This document shows, piece by piece, positions 63,652-64,000 of a stretch of 64,000 nucleotides of DNA. A program made the position numbers and the translations under genes. A model generated the notes under the pieces. That model was not told the origin of the DNA and did not search any database. It was given only the letters and a program-made list of their open reading frames with translations. The stretch is taken from positions 3,596,001 through 3,660,000 of the forward strand of contig OY969786.1 of assembly GCA_963703075.1 (NCBI GenBank). Direction: 5' to 3'. Numbering within the stretch: the stretch's first letter is position 1; each line of letters starts with the position of its first letter. The stretch comes from Korobacter sp963703075 (GTDB taxonomy: Bacteria; Acidobacteriota; Terriglobia; Terriglobales; Acidobacteriaceae).

Positions 63652-64000
63652 TTACCCGTTTTCGATTTCGTACCCGTCCTTCTCGGCAATTGCAACGAGT
63701 CCTTTCACCACGACGGCGTCACTGACTTCTTGCAATCCCAATCCAAAGTTCCCGGTGGCGGTCATGAGTTTGGCGAACCAACTCAAGTGCTTTATCCGTT
63801 TCCAAGGGTAAAAGCTGTGGCCCCTCCCGGAAATACGATGCTTAAACCCCGCCTCGTTCCATTCGTCGGCGCTAGAGACGACAAATACGCTCGCCAGCGA
63901 GTAATCGTGTTCGGCCTCGAACGTCACCACCCAGACAGTATTGCCGATCACGTGCTTCACGGGTTTGTTCGTCAGGATGTATTCCTGCTTGTCACTCGAC
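63652..64000 (-). CDS. Hypothetical protein, 5' end outside the window
   Basis: The frame is open from the right edge to TAA at 63652-63654, giving at least 116 residues. A GTG at 63960 could start it, but the frame continues upstream with sensible sequence (QEYILTNKPVKHVIGNTVWVV), so the true start is probably beyond 64,000. Mixed alpha/beta, soluble; segments such as SFYPWKRIKHLSWFAKLM and VVVKGLVAIAEKDGYEI. No family recognised. Confidence 0.6.
   Translation of the reverse strand, partial: SSDKQEYILTNKPVKHVIGNTVWVVTFEAEHDYSLASVFVVSSADEWNEAGFKHRISGRGHSFYPWKRIKHLSWFAKLMTATGNFGLGLQEVSDAVVVKGLVAIAEKDGYEIENG

Overview
The window looks like a chromosomal segment of an acidobacterium, probably near the Koribacter/Terriglobia group. 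This rests on the gene content: a split pntAA-pntAB-pntB, an OPT-family transporter, kumamolisin-like S53 and M49 peptidases, many secreted proteins, acidobacterial-style kinases, and a rimP-nusA-infB-DUF503-rbfA-DHH block. Base composition is high (one core line counted by eye is about 65% G+C). It drops to about 45-48% in two lines counted right of position 62,000. No rRNA, CRISPR array, intact tRNA, transposase or integrase is visible.

Layout. 1-3.1 kb: end of a YihY/BrkB membrane protein and the proton-translocating transhydrogenase operon. 3.3-12.8 kb: secreted and signalling genes (secreted unknown, S9 peptidase, a TPR plus double aspartic-protease protein, a cyclic-nucleotide-binding protein under a consensus CRP-type operator, a GAF-like histidine kinase, a phosphotransferase-fold protein). 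13-14.6 kb: HNH endonuclease and ComF. 14.8-25.2 kb: OPT transporter, yggS-yggU, sodium:solute symporter, AlkD-like protein, M24 peptidase and small membrane proteins; then, on the other strand, an acetyltransferase, a GT39 glycosyltransferase and a small membrane protein. 25.2-32.5 kb: the translation/transcription operon rimP-nusA-infB-DUF503-rbfA-DHH on the minus strand, with a terminator-bearing leader. 33-39 kb: alpha/beta hydrolase, DHA2 exporter, alr, dnaB. 39.2-47.6 kb: SurA-like chaperone; M49 peptidase, fmt and rsmB; PBP1A translationally coupled to a free PASTA protein. 47.7-57.8 kb: MATE exporter, an S41 protease homologue that has lost its catalytic Ser and Lys, a Sel1-repeat protein, then a signalling group (winged-helix/TolB receptor, Ser/Thr kinase, c-heme HAMP sensor) and an S53 peptidase. 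57.8-61.2 kb: secreted trehalase facing a secreted GH13 enzyme.

At about 61.57-61.85 kb there is a 3' half of a tRNA-Met(CAU) gene, a second copy of its T-arm, and two 64-bp palindrome-rich repeats spaced 108 bp apart. To the right, composition falls and the genes become unfamiliar. This looks like the attachment-site edge of a genomic island that continues past the window.

Three conserved genes (yggS, infB and the winged-helix/TolB gene) each carry exactly one single-base indel. Removing or restoring one base rebuilds a canonical protein. Because infB is essential, consensus-sequence error is the simplest explanation, at least for infB.
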